NCBI GenBank assembly: GCA_008711295.1
Contig: VUYV01000016.1
Location: 4,772,482 to 4,836,481, forward strand
Direction: 5' to 3'
DNA from: Anarhynchus alexandrinus
Lineage: Eukaryota > Chordata > Aves > Charadriiformes > Charadriidae
DNA: 64,000 bases
Part shown: positions 13,008 through 25,991 of the stretch, in pieces
Numbering within the stretch: the first letter of the stretch is position 1
How the letters are laid out: the number at the start of each line of letters is the position of its first letter
Position numbers and translations under genes: made by a program
Notes under the pieces: generated by a model
The model's database searches: none
Seen by the model: only the letters and a program-made list of their open reading frames with translations
Told to the model about the DNA's origin: nothing

Positions 13008-14435
13008 ATTTGAAATTGCATAATAAGATTGTGCAGTCAGTGAGTTAAAAGCTTAAAAATGCCAGAACTGAAGTTCCCTTGATAACCTACCTATAGGCTT
13101 GTTAGGTGTGTGCATTATGTTAGTCTTTAATTATGTGTTTCTGCATTAGCTTTTCTGTGGGCTCTGCCTTGTTCAGAGCAACAAGTAGGTGATGTTTGCT
13201 GAATGGACAGAGATTATCTGACATCTTGTTTTCATCTCATTGCTCAGTGTCCATTATCCATCTATTATACAGGATACTGCAGTCAGGTTTTGCACAGATG
13301 ACAGCAATATTAATTGTCTTGTGATACAGTGTATGGCATACCTCACTGTGATATCGAAGTGAACCACCGTAAAGAATTGATCTGTTTACTGTACTACTAT
13401 CATGCAGGAGATATTTTCACCTCAAATTACATATTGAGGAAGCAGGGCACTGAGTAAGGAGGTAGAATGTGTCCTTTGACTTTTGAGACATGTAGGTAGG
13501 ATTATTTTACAGGCTTCTTGAAATTAGGTATTCTGTTCTTTTACAGGCTTGAAATTTTATATGCTCCAAGCACAGGTCCCATTTGTTTTGGTTGGAACTA
13601 AAGATATTGGCCCTGCAGCAAATCAGACTTGCAAGTTCCCACTATGCATCCTCTCCCTTTTTCCTGAAATGGGGAATGCATCATCAACAGCCTGCTATGG
13701 AAGGTTAAAAATACGCCTCACTGCAAAGTTTCTGGGGGGTTTTGGCACCCAGTCTGCGGGGCTCAGGTGTGCTGAAAAACCGTGTCTTAATGACTGTGCC
13801 CCCTGGGGTTCTCCATGCAGTGGTAAGCTGAACTGCCATATGATTCTTTCCCATGAATGATGGGATAAACGCTTGCCTTTCCTAAACGCCATGGAGACTG
13901 GGATAGCATTGGAGATCAGCAGCACTCAAGAGGGCTAATGTATGTCTCTGCTGCAGGGAGGACTGGGTACGAGCCAAAATAGAAATGGATTCTTGGCATG
14001 TGTCTATTGTGCTACCCAGCCAGCTCACCAAGGTCACGCAGGAGTTGGGTGTGTAGATGGAAGGGGCTTGGGACCAACCTCTGCATACTGGACTGAAATA
14101 GCTTGGTTACACAGGAGTGCTCAGGGAGGTTGGCCTGGCATCTAGAAACTCTGGAGAAAAGAGGACTGCTGACAGCAAAACTGAACCAATTTTGACCATA
14201 AGGCTTTTGCTTGTCTTTCTGCATTTCTCAGCCTCGTTTACCTGTTTTCTTTCAATTCCCCTAACAAATGAAGCAGGGATCAGGAGGCAGTAGCCTCTTT
14301 CACTGCTCACTCTGCAAATGTTCTACCTGTTGTTCATCCCCTGGGCAAAGGGGGCTTTTCTTGGGACAGCTCTAGTTGGCAAAGCCTCCAGTGGGCCCCT
14401 GTACCTCTTGGGCCAGGTGTAGCAGAGACACAAAG

Positions 14436-14655
14436 TGTCCTAGTTTCAGCTGGGACAGAGTTAATTTTCTTTCTAGTGGTTGTTGTTATTTTCCTTTTCT
14501 AATATTGTTCTATTAAACTGTCTATCTCAACCCAGGAGGGTTTTTTTCCTTTCCTCTCCTTTTCTCCCTCTTCTCCCTACCCTTCCTGGGATGGGGAGGT
14601 GGGGTAAGCAAGGAGCTTCGTGGTCCTAGCTGTCAGCTGGGGTTAAACCATGACA
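14436..14655 (+). mobile_element. Internally deleted solo LTR of an avian endogenous retrovirus (ERVL-like)
   Basis: Seen: begins TGTCCTAGTTTCAGCTGGGA, continues ACAGAGTTAATTTTC, and ends GGGGTTAAACCATGACA, so the termini are TGTC...GACA. The 3' half contains TTCTATTAAACTGTCTATCT then CAACCCAGGAG, a pyrimidine-rich run, and a G-rich stretch before the end. Known: these blocks occur in this order in a very common avian LTR family. Its usual length is several hundred bases, so this 220-bp copy keeps only the first 50 or so bases and the 3' (R/U5-like) part. A possible 5-bp target duplication with one mismatch flanks it: caaag (14431-14435) and cagag (14656-14660). No gag, pol or env sequence is present, so it is non-coding. 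The family name is from memory; ERVK-type is the alternative. Confidence 0.82.
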
Positions 14656-14751
14656 CAGAGGTGTGCTACCACAGGATTTATGGGGACTGGAGAGGAAATC
14701 TTTAGTGTTAAAATAAAAGTTTGCAGTTACAAAAAAAAAAAAAAAAAAAAA
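14656..14751 (+). repeat. Poly(A)-tailed segment beside the LTR (AATAAA followed by A21)
   Basis: AATAAA at 14712-14717 is followed 13 nt later by 21 A (14731-14751), then a short (GAAA) run. That spacing is what a retroposed polyadenylated transcript leaves behind. The 75 bp before the tail match nothing I recognise, so a chance A tract is equally possible. Confidence 0.4.
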
Positions 14752-15424
14752 GAAAGAAAGAGGGGAATTATTAGAGAAACCTGTAAGTAGTATTCTCTTT
14801 TCCAATCAAAAGTACTAATTTTGCATTAAAAATATATTTTAAAAAAAAGTCATTTGAAATGCCTTGTTCTCCTTGTGAGATCACCCTATAGATATAGTCC
14901 ACTTAATTGCAATGTGCTTAATTGAGGCAGCCACTTTTACTGGGACATCTCCCAGGGAACCATCTTAGCCTAATGATTATCAATGCCAATGGTTGTTGCC
15001 TAATCAGGTCAGTGCCATAAATCCCGCTTAACAAGAATGCGTTCAGTGAGTATCAAGTGATTAAACAGTGTTTAAACAGGTGATAAATAAGTGTGGGATG
15101 TCATGTTTAAACACAGGGAAAACCAAAATAAAATGGAAAGCAATAGGTGTGAATCTCAACAATAGTAAGTGCTATCTTTGTCCATTCTTTTCATTTAGTA
15201 TAGGACTTTATCTGAGCGTCAAATCTCATCTGAAATTTTTCATCTTTCATCACGGGGCACATGGTCCTGTGAATGAAAGCCAACCAGGTGCTTAGGGAAT
15301 CAGCACTAGCTCCTGACTGCTCTGATTTAGTTTTCCACTCATGTAGGACTTTTGAAAGATCCTTAAATACTCCAGGAATTTTTATATGCTGAGGGATTTG
15401 TTGGTTTTGGGTTGGGTTTTTTTT

Positions 15425-15444
15425 GGGAGGGGGGGCGGGGGGGG
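15425..15444 (+). repeat. G-rich tract, G-quadruplex-capable
   Basis: Three G, one A, seven G, one C and eight G in succession, directly after a T-rich run. It allows four or more G3 blocks on the plus strand. Confidence 0.9.
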
Positions 15445-18400
15445 TTGTGATAGTTGGTACAGAATAGCTCTAAAATAGAGCAACAGAGATACTGTTGGGA
15501 TAGCTGAATCCTTCTGCCACTTTTGATTCAAAAGTCTTAGGATAATATAGAAAGCTAATAGTGTGTAGTGCTTGAGTGCTGGTACGGACTGCCAGAATAG
15601 TTGCGGTCCATGTATTCTGCTGCCACCTCCTTTTCCTGAATACAAAGGGCAGTTGTTGTCCATCTTTCTCCCCCTCTACAAATACAAGCTGGCCAGAAGC
15701 TTAGCCCCTTTTCCCATGGCATAACTTACCCCTTAATGGGGAGGTTTATTTTATCAGGATTCTGCTGTGCAAGTCATGTTCTCCATTTTTGATGTGATGA
15801 TGTACCCTATAATCCCTATTGATTTATAACAAAATACAATTGTGACATATTTTGTGAGTATGCAGTACTGAATTAAATTTGGGAGAGAAGCTTAATCAGC
15901 TCTCTCTGTAAAGGTTAAGAACAAGAGGTGTGTATTTTCTAACAGAAAACTACTATTCAATATCTGATAGAAATTCTGTTGCATCAAACTGAAACCTCGG
16001 AAGCGTGGGGATCTTCATGATGGCCCTGGAGGCAAGGAATCTGTCCCACTGATGTCACATGAAATGCATACAAGTTTCCATGTGCATCTGAAACAGTTAC
16101 CCACAGCTGCCTTTCTTCATCTTAGTCTTCTAAGAAACAGGCCTTTCCTTTCTGAGCATTTTCATGGCCCTGATTGCTCCAACATTTTGTTTGCAGACTT
16201 CTAGGTTTTCACAGTTGTTTTCCTAGCAACCACTCCAGCTTTGAGAGTAGTCATTTTGCATTCATTCAACTGCAATACAGGAAGAATCTTTGGAATTATG
16301 GGGGGAAATTTCACCATTGCTTCCGATTGAAAGGTGACTATTTTTATTTTTATTTTGACATCAGGTTAGATCAGGTGCAAAACAACTGCAGTGCAATGAA
16401 GCACTATCCCTCCTGTCTTGATGCAGTTCCTGCTATATATTAGTCAGTGGCTGTAGTTCTGTCCAGCCTTTTTGTGTACATGAACTTTATTTTACTTCTG
16501 AGTCTGGTTTTATCTTTTCTTTGGTCTTCAATAATGTAGTCACTTAAAAAGATCAGAGAATATTTTCGTCTTTTGCTCCAGAATGATTTTTATGCATCAA
16601 ATCCCACCACTGTAGTAAAATAACTTTTTTTTAAAAATTCACAAAAATGTCATTTAAATTTTGATGTAAGGTTTGGCAAAATGCTTTAATTACACTATAA
16701 CTCATATTGATTTTTAGAGAAAAAAAAATCAACAAACCAACCCAAAATGCCTAGTGCTTTCCCACCCCCTTCCCTCCTCATTCCACACACTAATTTGATG
16801 GATCATTAGGAGTTTTAAATAGAAATAGCTCTGTATTTTGTTACACGGCAAACTTGGTGTCAGAAGATATTTTGGAACTCACAGGAAGCATGGCTGGCAT
16901 TACAGCAGCTACTTTATTTTTGCTGTGCTTCTCTAGCTTTGTGGAACACAGCCACAAAAACCTGCGAAGGGACAGGTTGTGATAAATCTTTAATACAAGA
17001 CTTATTAAATAATGCAGAACTAAAAACTTGCATAGGAATGGCAGAGATGTTACTGGCACGTATTCACAGCATTGAGGTATATTACTGAACTGGGTGAATT
17101 TACATTCTGGCACAAAAATTAAATCTCTGTCATTTAAAGTGGTGTTCTTGTAAAGTACAGAGTTACACAGTTTCTTCTGATATATTTTTAAAATTTTGTA
17201 TTATTTTTATTTCATTTGTAGATAGAAAGTTCCAAACAAGCATCAAACTTACTCCTTATTCTGGAATAACAAACAGGCAAACTCTTAAATGACAAAGCAA
17301 AGTCTGGAACTGAAGAAAATATTATTTTCATCCATCGTTCAACATAGTGCAAATTAGTGATCTTGTGGTGGCCCTACCATGGATTTAGCAAAGACAGAAA
17401 ATGGATGTTAATCTGCTGAATCTTAGTCTCATGCTGTAAGCATAAACCTAGTTTTCCTTTTTAACAGCAGCTCAGTTGAGTTAAGGATGTGAGTGCTCCA
17501 GAAGGCCCTGTCTCTTATGAGGCTGGCACTGCAGCCAGCCAGTTACTGTTCAGCAATTACAGCTGCAGAGGGAGAGGCCATCAAAATTCATCTTTGGGTT
17601 GAATCTCATGCAGTTTTCATGCAGTTGTCCCATCCATGGTGGCTGGCTGCCACAGCTCACAAGCCAAGCGGCCTCCTTGCCAGGATTTCAAGTGGCACTC
17701 AGTCTTTCCTGTCTGCAGTAGCCCCTCTAAGGTGGGCATCCTTTGCCTTCCTCTCTTTGTTTGTGCCAGACCCTGTCATGCCTCATACTCCCAAGAGCAC
17801 TTTCAGAACTTAGCACTGTGTACAGGTGTTCTCGTATTTTTCTGTTCTCTCTTATTTTATTCCCCCGTGCAGTGGTTTCTCCATTCCTTCTGCTGTGGGC
17901 TAGGTGTCTCCTAGCAGAAAGTCATTCACAATCTGCTCCAATGTAATGCAGTTCTTGTTTATATCTCACACCAAAATACTTCTTTCCCTGTTTACTGCTG
18001 CAGTGTTTGCATATAACAGGAATAGGCTGAGTTAGATCTGTTGCATTCATCGATTATGAGATGACCACTGAGGGGCCGTATTATGGGAGAGGTGAGGATG
18101 TGGGAAAGACAAGACAAATCTCTATGAACTCTGCTGCGTTATTTGCACAAGCCACAAAATAGCCTCTTAAAATATGCAAAAAGGTCAGTGAGATAATGCA
18201 AGGATTTCACTACCTGGGCACCAGAGGCTGTGTTCCATTAGGAAGGAAATAAACAGGGAGATATACGTGTGCAGCTAGCCTTGGCTTGCTTCCAGATTCA
18301 AATCACGTGTGAGCTGGCAAAGGAGAGAGCAATGCTAGTAATTTGGAGAATAATGACTGAGGATGTGAGACTAGAAGTGAAACAGCTGCGAAGGAGCTAA

Positions 18401-18922
18401 CAGAAAAGTTTAACTGAGTGGATGTTGAACATACCTTAAAGATGAGGTCGAATCAGTAAACTCAGGAGAGATGCAGAGCAATGAGAGAAATATATATTAA
18501 CACCAGATTCTTATAAATAGATGTTAGAATAGCTCGCTGCCAGATGTTGCGTTCTTTGAAGAATTTGGCTACTTCTTTTTTTGCCTAAATGAGAACTAAC
18601 TGAGCCCTTTTCGAAATTTTGGTCCCAATGGTGAGTGTTGAATGCTTTGGAAGTGCTGGCCATGGGTGTGATCAAAATCCTGTAATTTATTCCAAGTCTG
18701 AATTCTTTCCGTGGCAGCAGCCATCCTTTGGGGCGTAGCTGGCTTGCTTTATTCTCTCCCATCATGCTGGTATGGCTGCCTTTCTGTATGAATGGCTGTC
18801 TTCCTTTGTAACTTATTTTACGGGCTCTGTTGGGCTGTTGTTTGGTTCCCGTCCTAGAGGACTGATGCCATTCAGTTAATCCAAAGATCAAAACCTATCT
18901 TTGCCTGGCCTTTCCCCTTTGA

Positions 18923-18940
18923 TTTTTTTTTTTTTTTTTT
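18923..18940 (+). repeat. T18 homopolymer tract
   Basis: Uninterrupted T run after cccctttga. On the minus strand it could be the A tail of a retroposed sequence, but no body is recognisable next to it. Confidence 0.9.
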
Positions 18941-21900
18941 GAGGAATCCAGCAGGAAACGTACTTTTATTGACAGAGATCTGATCACACAGGTCCCCCAC
19001 AGCAATGTTGTGCTTGTAGAGCAGGAGAGAGGCCATTGAAGACAAAACCAAATAAACCAAAGAAAGCAAGAACACATCCTCTGTTCCCAAACCTTGCTGC
19101 TTTTCAGAGCTGCATGTTTTGGGATTGCGTGGATAAGAAAGGAAGGGCACTTTTTGATTAAAGGAAGGAAATCAGCTGTTTGGATGACTAAAATAATGCC
19201 AAAGCAAGCAGATGAAAACATAAACGAAGACAGAAAGAATAGGTGCAATTAACATGTAGAAGTAACAAATTATGGGAGCAGAGGCTAGAGGTGCTTGCTG
19301 GAAGCAAACACAGAATGAGAGGAAAATGGAGGCAAAGATAACTCTTCCTTCCCTCCAGCTTTATGTATCTTCCAGTCCATCAGCTGCCTTTCAGAAAACC
19401 TGGAAGGATTTTGGCACTCAAAAATAGGGCTGGATTTTCAGCATTACTCTCTCCTGCACTGCCGTTTTGCCCTGTGGCAGCTTCCCTGGCTGGCCCACCA
19501 GCAGTGACTGGACATGAAACAACTTCAGACCAAGAAGTAGACCCCACCTACAGCAGCACCAGGCTCCTGTTCATGTCAGATTAGGAAAGAGAAGGTGGGA
19601 TTTGGAAGCTGCACGTATTAGTAGGTCACACCAGCACCAAAATCAACATTTTCGGAAGACCTCAGTCTGCTAAGGGAGAAACCTTTTGAAGATAATCTTA
19701 AAATGGGACCTGAGCTGTTTTGAAAGTAGCGGGCAGGATCTTGTTGAATTTGTGTGCTTGAAGACTGGTCTGAGCAGGTTATAGGTTCATGGGCATCTTG
19801 TCACGGTGAAGAGATTCGGTAAGGTTTTTGGAAACCAGTATTCTTTATATACTTGATGTTCTGAGCCTCGTGTATTTATGTACCAGGCTTTTGTCTGTAG
19901 CTTCTTGGAAATGTTTTGACATTCTTCTGTACCACTGACAGTGTGGAGACCCACGTTCGTTGTGTTCTCGGTTTGGTGCTTCCTGGTCAACAGAAATAAA
20001 AAGATGGTTGTGCTGACAGCTAGCAGTGTAAACTCAGCATGGTACATGGCCATCAAGCTGGGTTATTCTTCTTTCCTGAGAGGTGTGCTGAGTCAAATGC
20101 TGGCTTTAGTCTTTTGGATTCAATCCCTTTCTTCTTTTTTTTGGGGGGGGAGAGGAAATTGTTGACTTGCACTTGTGAGTTTAATTGCCTTTGATAGAAT
20201 AGTTGTAGATCTGTTTTCTTGCCAAGATGCCTTTTTTGCATATGCTTTATAAATGGAAAGCTGAGTAAATCAGCTGGGGATATACTGAATGCCTCAGGAG
20301 TATCAGTATCAAAGGAGGGAGGACTTGTGGCAGAGCAGCGCCAACGCCTGGTCTTCCTGCTGACAGTGCCACATTTGGAGGGGACGTAGAAAGGTGCGGG
20401 AGAAAAGGATCAAAGAGAAAATGAGAAAATACCTTTCTGGGTTAGAAGTGAGAACTGCGAGGAGAAGGCAGTAGGAGAAAGGCTCACTGCTGGACCCAGT
20501 GGCCGGCCAGAATCCACTTTTGTAAGGCGCAGACTCGTCTTCACTGCGTTTCAATCCAGAGTAGAGAAGATCTGGACTTCTATAGATATAACTCTGTAGA
20601 TGCAAGGGAAGCAATTCTCTTTAATGGGGTAAACTGCAAATAGAAATTCATTGTCTTTTTGGTGGATCTTTAATGTTCTGCCTTCCAGAAAGCTTTTTCA
20701 TATTTCTGATAGCATGTATAGCTTATTCTTAGCCATGGAAACCCAGAATTGGGAATCTGATGTCACCATCTCTGCGATTCTTCTCTGTATTCGGTTTCCT
20801 GCTTTTTCAGATCTGTTTCGACCCTGACTGTCTCCAGATACTTCTTATTAAAATAATCCTTTGTGAAGTGACAGGCATACGAAGACCTGAAAAAGTAAAG
20901 TAAGCTGAGGATGACTGAAGATGCTGATAAAAGGCAATCAGCTGGAGAGAGCAAAGCACGAAACATCAGATGTAATCTGTCTGGCATGTGCCTAATTAGC
21001 ACGTGCCTTCAGGCTTGCAGCGGGGCAAAAGCTGGGAAGTTCACTGAGCAAGTTCAGTTGGTTTCTCCACACTGCTTTTCGCATGCAGGAAGAAAAGGTG
21101 AAAAAAATATTCCCTAGGATGAGCAATAGGACCCTGAAAGGCGAGGCAGAAAATAAAAAGGCTTGACTGGAGTAGTGAAGCAGATAATAAGGTAATTAGA
21201 ACTGTGAAAAGTTGACAAAGCACTAGACCAAGATGAATTGCATCCCCAAACGCTACAGGAAATGGGCAAGGAACTAGAGCAGCCTCCCCCAATGAACTTC
21301 TGACATGGAACCCTCATTAACTCTAACAGAATTTGCATGTATGCCACAAGAATAGTTTTTGTCCTTTTGAAGTGCAGAGCTTCCAAAGGGTTGGGGGGGG
21401 TGGGGGTGGCATAATGCACACAAGTTTACAAGGAAAACTGCAAGGAGTAAAAATAATATAGATGTCCTTGCTAACAATGCGGAAGACTAGGGAAGGAGGA
21501 AGTTGCTCAAAGTTGGCAACAAGATTTATTTCTCAGGAGTGGTAGAGCTGCTGTTGAAGTAGCTAAAAGTCAACAGTTAAGTAAAAAATATTTTCATTCC
21601 AAATCTATATCCAATTGGCAGCTATTAAATTAGCATCACTGTAACTTGTGTTCTTGCGAGTAGGTTCTGTCTTGCAGTGTGTTTTCATTGGACCTAGCCA
21701 GAGACAGCACTGAACATGGCATGGGTTTCCAGGCACTGCTGCGGTACAAATAACAACAATCCTATCCATCCTTGCCGCTTTTCCTGACACACTTTTGGTC
21801 TGATGCAGCCCTCCCTTCCTGCCCATCACTTTGCCATTATTTAGTATAAAACCAAAAAAAGCTAGAAAAGAAGCTCGAAAAAATATATCTATGGAGATGC

Positions 21901-22574
21901 TGCCACTTGCTGCCCTTAAACAAGGGTAACAAGAGAGCACAAGAGTCCTTTGTTGGAGTCAGAATCCATACCCTGTTTTTGCCTTCCCTGAAAATAGTTT
22001 ATGTACCTGTTAAAATACATCATTTGCAGAACTTATTTAGAGGAGACCCTTGTTTTCCTTTGTTTTTCCTTCTTCTTGTAAATGAGGGCTTGAAACTAAT
22101 CAGATTGTTTCTGTTTGGAAAAAAATGATGTAGTTTCTGTAGCTTTTTTTTAAATACTGCTTTTTTTTTCCTTACATTCATAGTATGAACACTGCTTTAT
22201 ATAAAAATGCAAGACTGTGCTACATTTCAGTTCTCTGCACATATCCCATGTATGCACATTACTTCTCTGTCAGCATCTTCTGAGGTTTTTCAGATCATGT
22301 TCAAGAATACGTGATTCATTTAGTATGAAGATAACACTGAAAAAAAAAAAGTAGATAACATGTAGGTATTTCCTACTCATATAAGGCATTTCCATATGAA
22401 AACCCCTCATGGATGTATGTTCTTTTCTCCTGACCTGATTTGACTAATTTTTGATGTGGTAAAATTGTCCTTGGACTTTTCTGAAAATAGCAGATACCTT
22501 CTGTGAGGCAGAATGAGTGAAGGGGTTTGTATTCCAGTGTTACAAAAGTTGATTCAGCCTCATTAAGATGAATG

Positions 22575-22618
22575 GAAAGACTCCCATTGATTTCAGTGGA
22601 GTTGAATCAGGCTCATAT
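22575..22618. repeat. Fragment resembling an ancient amniote interspersed repeat
   Basis: The string ACTCCCATTGATTTCAGTGG is followed by agttgaatcaggctcat. Near-identical phrases ('actcccattgacttcaatgg', 'gatcaggccc') recur in reptile and bird intergenic DNA as I remember it. I cannot name the family securely. Confidence 0.35.
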
Positions 22619-22716
22619 CCTCAATTTAATGAAAAACATTATCCACATGACTCTCATTAACTCTGTTTGCAAAACAGACAGCAAGATATGACTCCAGATT
22701 TCTTCCGAGACATACT

Positions 22717-22733
22717 ATGATGATGATGATGAT
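22717..22733 (+). repeat. (ATG)5 microsatellite
   Basis: Five perfect ATG units plus a partial unit. The tract is short and probably not very variable. Confidence 0.9.
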
Positions 22734-23638
22734 TATCCTGTAGAGCAGACAAATGTACCTTGTGTTTTGAAGAGGATCATTTACTGCTTGAATTTTGCCA
22801 TGTATTTTTTCCCCATTACACCTGCTTTCTGCTTTGGCTTGTTTTATGTGGCAAAAGCATCTTTGGGGTGGCTGCTCTGGAGCACCCACGTGAAAATACA
22901 GACAGTGAGATGTTAATGCAGCCATCATTTTGTGGGTCAGGGCATCTCCTTGGTGGAGGGCTGGGTTGCTGTAAAAGGCAAATGAGTCACTTGTTGGATT
23001 TTATTTTTAAAGTTTTCTTATCAGAAGAGTGACCAGTGTGCGCTTTGGGGAAAGCTACTGTAATATTTCATTGTGATTTTTGTTTAGCAGTAGGAAATCT
23101 CATTTCCTTACACTTCTTTTAACCTTGAAAACTCATTTACAAATTGTGACTCGCAACAGGAGGGCAAGATGCCAAGGCATAATTGACTAATATAAAAGAA
23201 ACAAAATTTGGACAGACAATATGAAGAACCTAGTCCTATTGAAATCAGTGGTGCAATTCCCGTTGATGTCAGGATGTCAGAGGGGCTGTTGTTTTTACCT
23301 TTGGTTTCACCATTCATCCAGATGTTCATAGATCCTATGAAGTTATAGTTTAGCCTAAGCGTCATCATATTTGGTGTTTTGCTTAAGGTCCAAATTTCTG
23401 CAGTCCCATAATTATGTAGTAGTCAGATTTTTGCTTGTTTTGAAAGTAATTTTCTTGCCAATGAAGGTGAAAAGAAAACTTTTAAATAGCTAAAAAAAAG
23501 GAAACCAGCAAATAACAGAGAAGCTTAAATGCATCATTTTAAAAATCATATCATACATAAGCTTGTCTAAGGATTTTATTGGATCACTGGACCCAACTAT
23601 AAAACACAAAATGTCATGTAGATGGAGCCCTGGATATG

Positions 23639-23695
23639 TTTTTTTTTTTTTTGTGGTGGGGGAGAATACCCAAAATATTTCTTCCCCCCCCCCCC
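23639..23695 (+). repeat. T14 tract and C12 tract, low-complexity cluster
   Basis: T14 at 23639-23652, then GTGGTGGGGGAG, an AT-rich spacer, and C12 at 23684-23695. It is a likely assembly-sensitive spot. Confidence 0.9.
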
Positions 23696-25965
23696 GCTAA
23701 TTTAAATGACATTCTGGAAAGTTTAGACGATGTGATTTGCCAACTTTAAATACTGAGCTACAGTTCAAACAAGATTAAATGTCTTTGAAGATGGCAGAAT
23801 CAACCAATGCTGTAGGTCTGCTGACCTCAGTCTTTGCAGACACACATGCAAAAGCCTCACTGTTTTTTTTTGCTGATGGATCTCTTAAGTGTCACAGGAT
23901 CTCTCAATTTATTTCTGTAAAGGGAGGAGATACGATATGGGTTGCATGTCTCCGTTTATTATTTTGAAGTGGTTGCCAAATGTTCTCTTCAAAGGTGATA
24001 TATTTTAAGGAATTTCATGCTTGGTTTTTTTTTTTAATGTTGATTTCCTCTGGGGCTTTTGTTTGTTTGGTTTTGGGTCTTCTGGTGTGTGTGAGGAGGA
24101 GTGGGTTTGGAGGAGTGGGAGGAGGTTGTTTGTTTTTCTTTTTTTGCCACAAAAAGAAATAACTTCCTCTTCTCCTTTGTGGCTGAACAACAAGCTAGCA
24201 GAGGCTAGGAGAAGTTGAAGCTGATGGTCCATGACATGCACCATTGGTTTAAACAAACCAAAAGTATTTTTTCATATATGCTTTTAAACACATGCAATTT
24301 AAAATTAGCCCCCGTATTATTTTGGTTTGCCTGGTTGTGGGAGGACGAACATGGTTTCCTTTTCTTCAGAATTCAAGTGCAGCCACATGCTGTCATTTGC
24401 TGTATGTTACTGAAGACAAGTTCAGCTGCTGGTAGCAAGAGATTTGTGAGCAAATACGTGCTAATTCTGCAAAATAGCAACTGGAAGGAAATGAGTTGCT
24501 TTAGAGAAGCAAAAAGGAGAAAATAGGGTTAATTACCTTCTCGTAGGAAATTTTCAGTCAGCTTTAAAAGAGAATGTCTCCGAGATCTTTACTTAAAATG
24601 GAAATCTGCTTTTTCCTTGCCCTACCTGTTTTCTAAGTGAATGTTCTGAAATAAACGTCATTCACTTCTTGCTCCAAATCCCCCAAAAGTACATAGAAAT
24701 TGCAGGAGAGGGCAGGTACGGGAGATTGTCTTTCAACAGCCTTGTCTTTCTGTGTCTTGCTCACGTGTGCTGGTCAGTCAAAAGATGTGCTTGCTACACC
24801 TTAATGTATAATGACATGCTAAATAAACCTGAGGCACTTCATTATGGTCAGGGTGAACATCCTGAGCCTGAAATAACACTACATTTGGGTTTGTGTGAGG
24901 GAAGGAGATTTTATTTGCATGAAGGGTCATTTGTGAAATCCTACCTTGTGCACACGAATTCAGCACAGGCTCTGTGCAGCCGAAATCACTGGCAGAGAAC
25001 GTTATTGCGGTATATCAAGTGGCATGAATGGTTGCCAGCAAATCTGTTTGGCTGCTGTAGCTACTTTAAAATGAAATTGAACCTCGGAGCATGACTGCCC
25101 AAATGGAAATTCTACAGCTGTTTAAGGGTCTCCTTTAAAAAAAAAAGGAGGGGGGGGGGCAAAACTACCCACTGCAACAGCGCTACTGCTGCAAAGCTTC
25201 CCAGGGTCAGCAAAGGCAGAGCAGATGTCAGAAGGTCTGTTCACTGAGGACAGGAGAGGTTTCTTGCCCACACTGAGGCATGGGAAGGATTGCTCCTGGG
25301 GCAGGGACAGGGTGAAGGTGGTCTCCAGCTGCTGACAGCGTGGAGCAGATGTGCAGTGTCCTGCTCACAGCTCAGCCTTAGAGGACCTTTCTGCTCTTGT
25401 GCGACAGGAATCTTTCTGTCGCTCTGAGCACAGCTGCCTTTTCAACTAACCACTTACACTCGATACTTTAGAAATGGGAATATTAAGAGGGAGAGGAAAC
25501 TACAGAAAGGGAGTGGCAGATAAATGGAAGCAGGTACTCCAGATTGCAAGCTGTAACATTGTACTCTCCCACACGTCCTCAGCACAGCTATTACGCTCTA
25601 CAGAGTGCCAGGCTGTTACTGACAACAAATATCTGTTTCTACAATATCCATCTAACCTTTTGAGGTTTTTTAAACCCTACCCGTATATAGGCTGGCATAG
25701 CAACTAGAATTATATTCTGTAAATATATGCTTAGTATTACACTTATGTTTAGTGATGACTTACAACAGCTCTTGTGTTTGTTAAGAAGAGAATGGCCCTA
25801 AAAGTAACACTTTTCTTGTGTTGCTGATTTTTAAAGCAAATTTTAACAAATATCTGAAGAAGCAGAAATAAAAATTGGGTCCTAAATTTCCCCTTCCTTC
25901 TTGCCTACCACTGTGCACTACAAACCTTGCACTGTGTTAGCAGCACATTGAAGGGAAGGCGTCTG

Positions 25966-25991
25966 TTAGCTATGGCAATTAGCTATGGTAA
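25966..25991 (+). repeat. Two-copy 13-bp tandem repeat
   Basis: Units ttagctatggcaa (25966-25978) and ttagctatggtaa (25979-25991) lie head to tail and differ at one base. Confidence 0.85.

Larger units (their letters stand above)
3576..14435 (+). other. PLCB1: Intron sequence of PLCB1, no gene seen
   Basis: Unique AT-rich DNA without recognisable exons. It holds an A20 tract (6460-6479), a G17 tract (10848-10864), a CAAA-rich stretch (12957-13007) and an imperfect hairpin at 5292-5381. No open frame exceeds about 105 codons and none resembles a known protein. A fragment at 10032-10080 recalls an old amniote repeat motif. Confidence 0.6.

Noticed and set aside
18511..18891. 126-codon minus-strand frame as a gene
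   Set aside because: Basic, low-similarity translation with no family resemblance. It ends in AT-rich sequence without gene context.
24669..25094. 141-codon plus-strand frame as a gene
   Set aside because: No domain or motif, no supporting splice signals, and overlapped by a minus frame. Length is within chance for this window.
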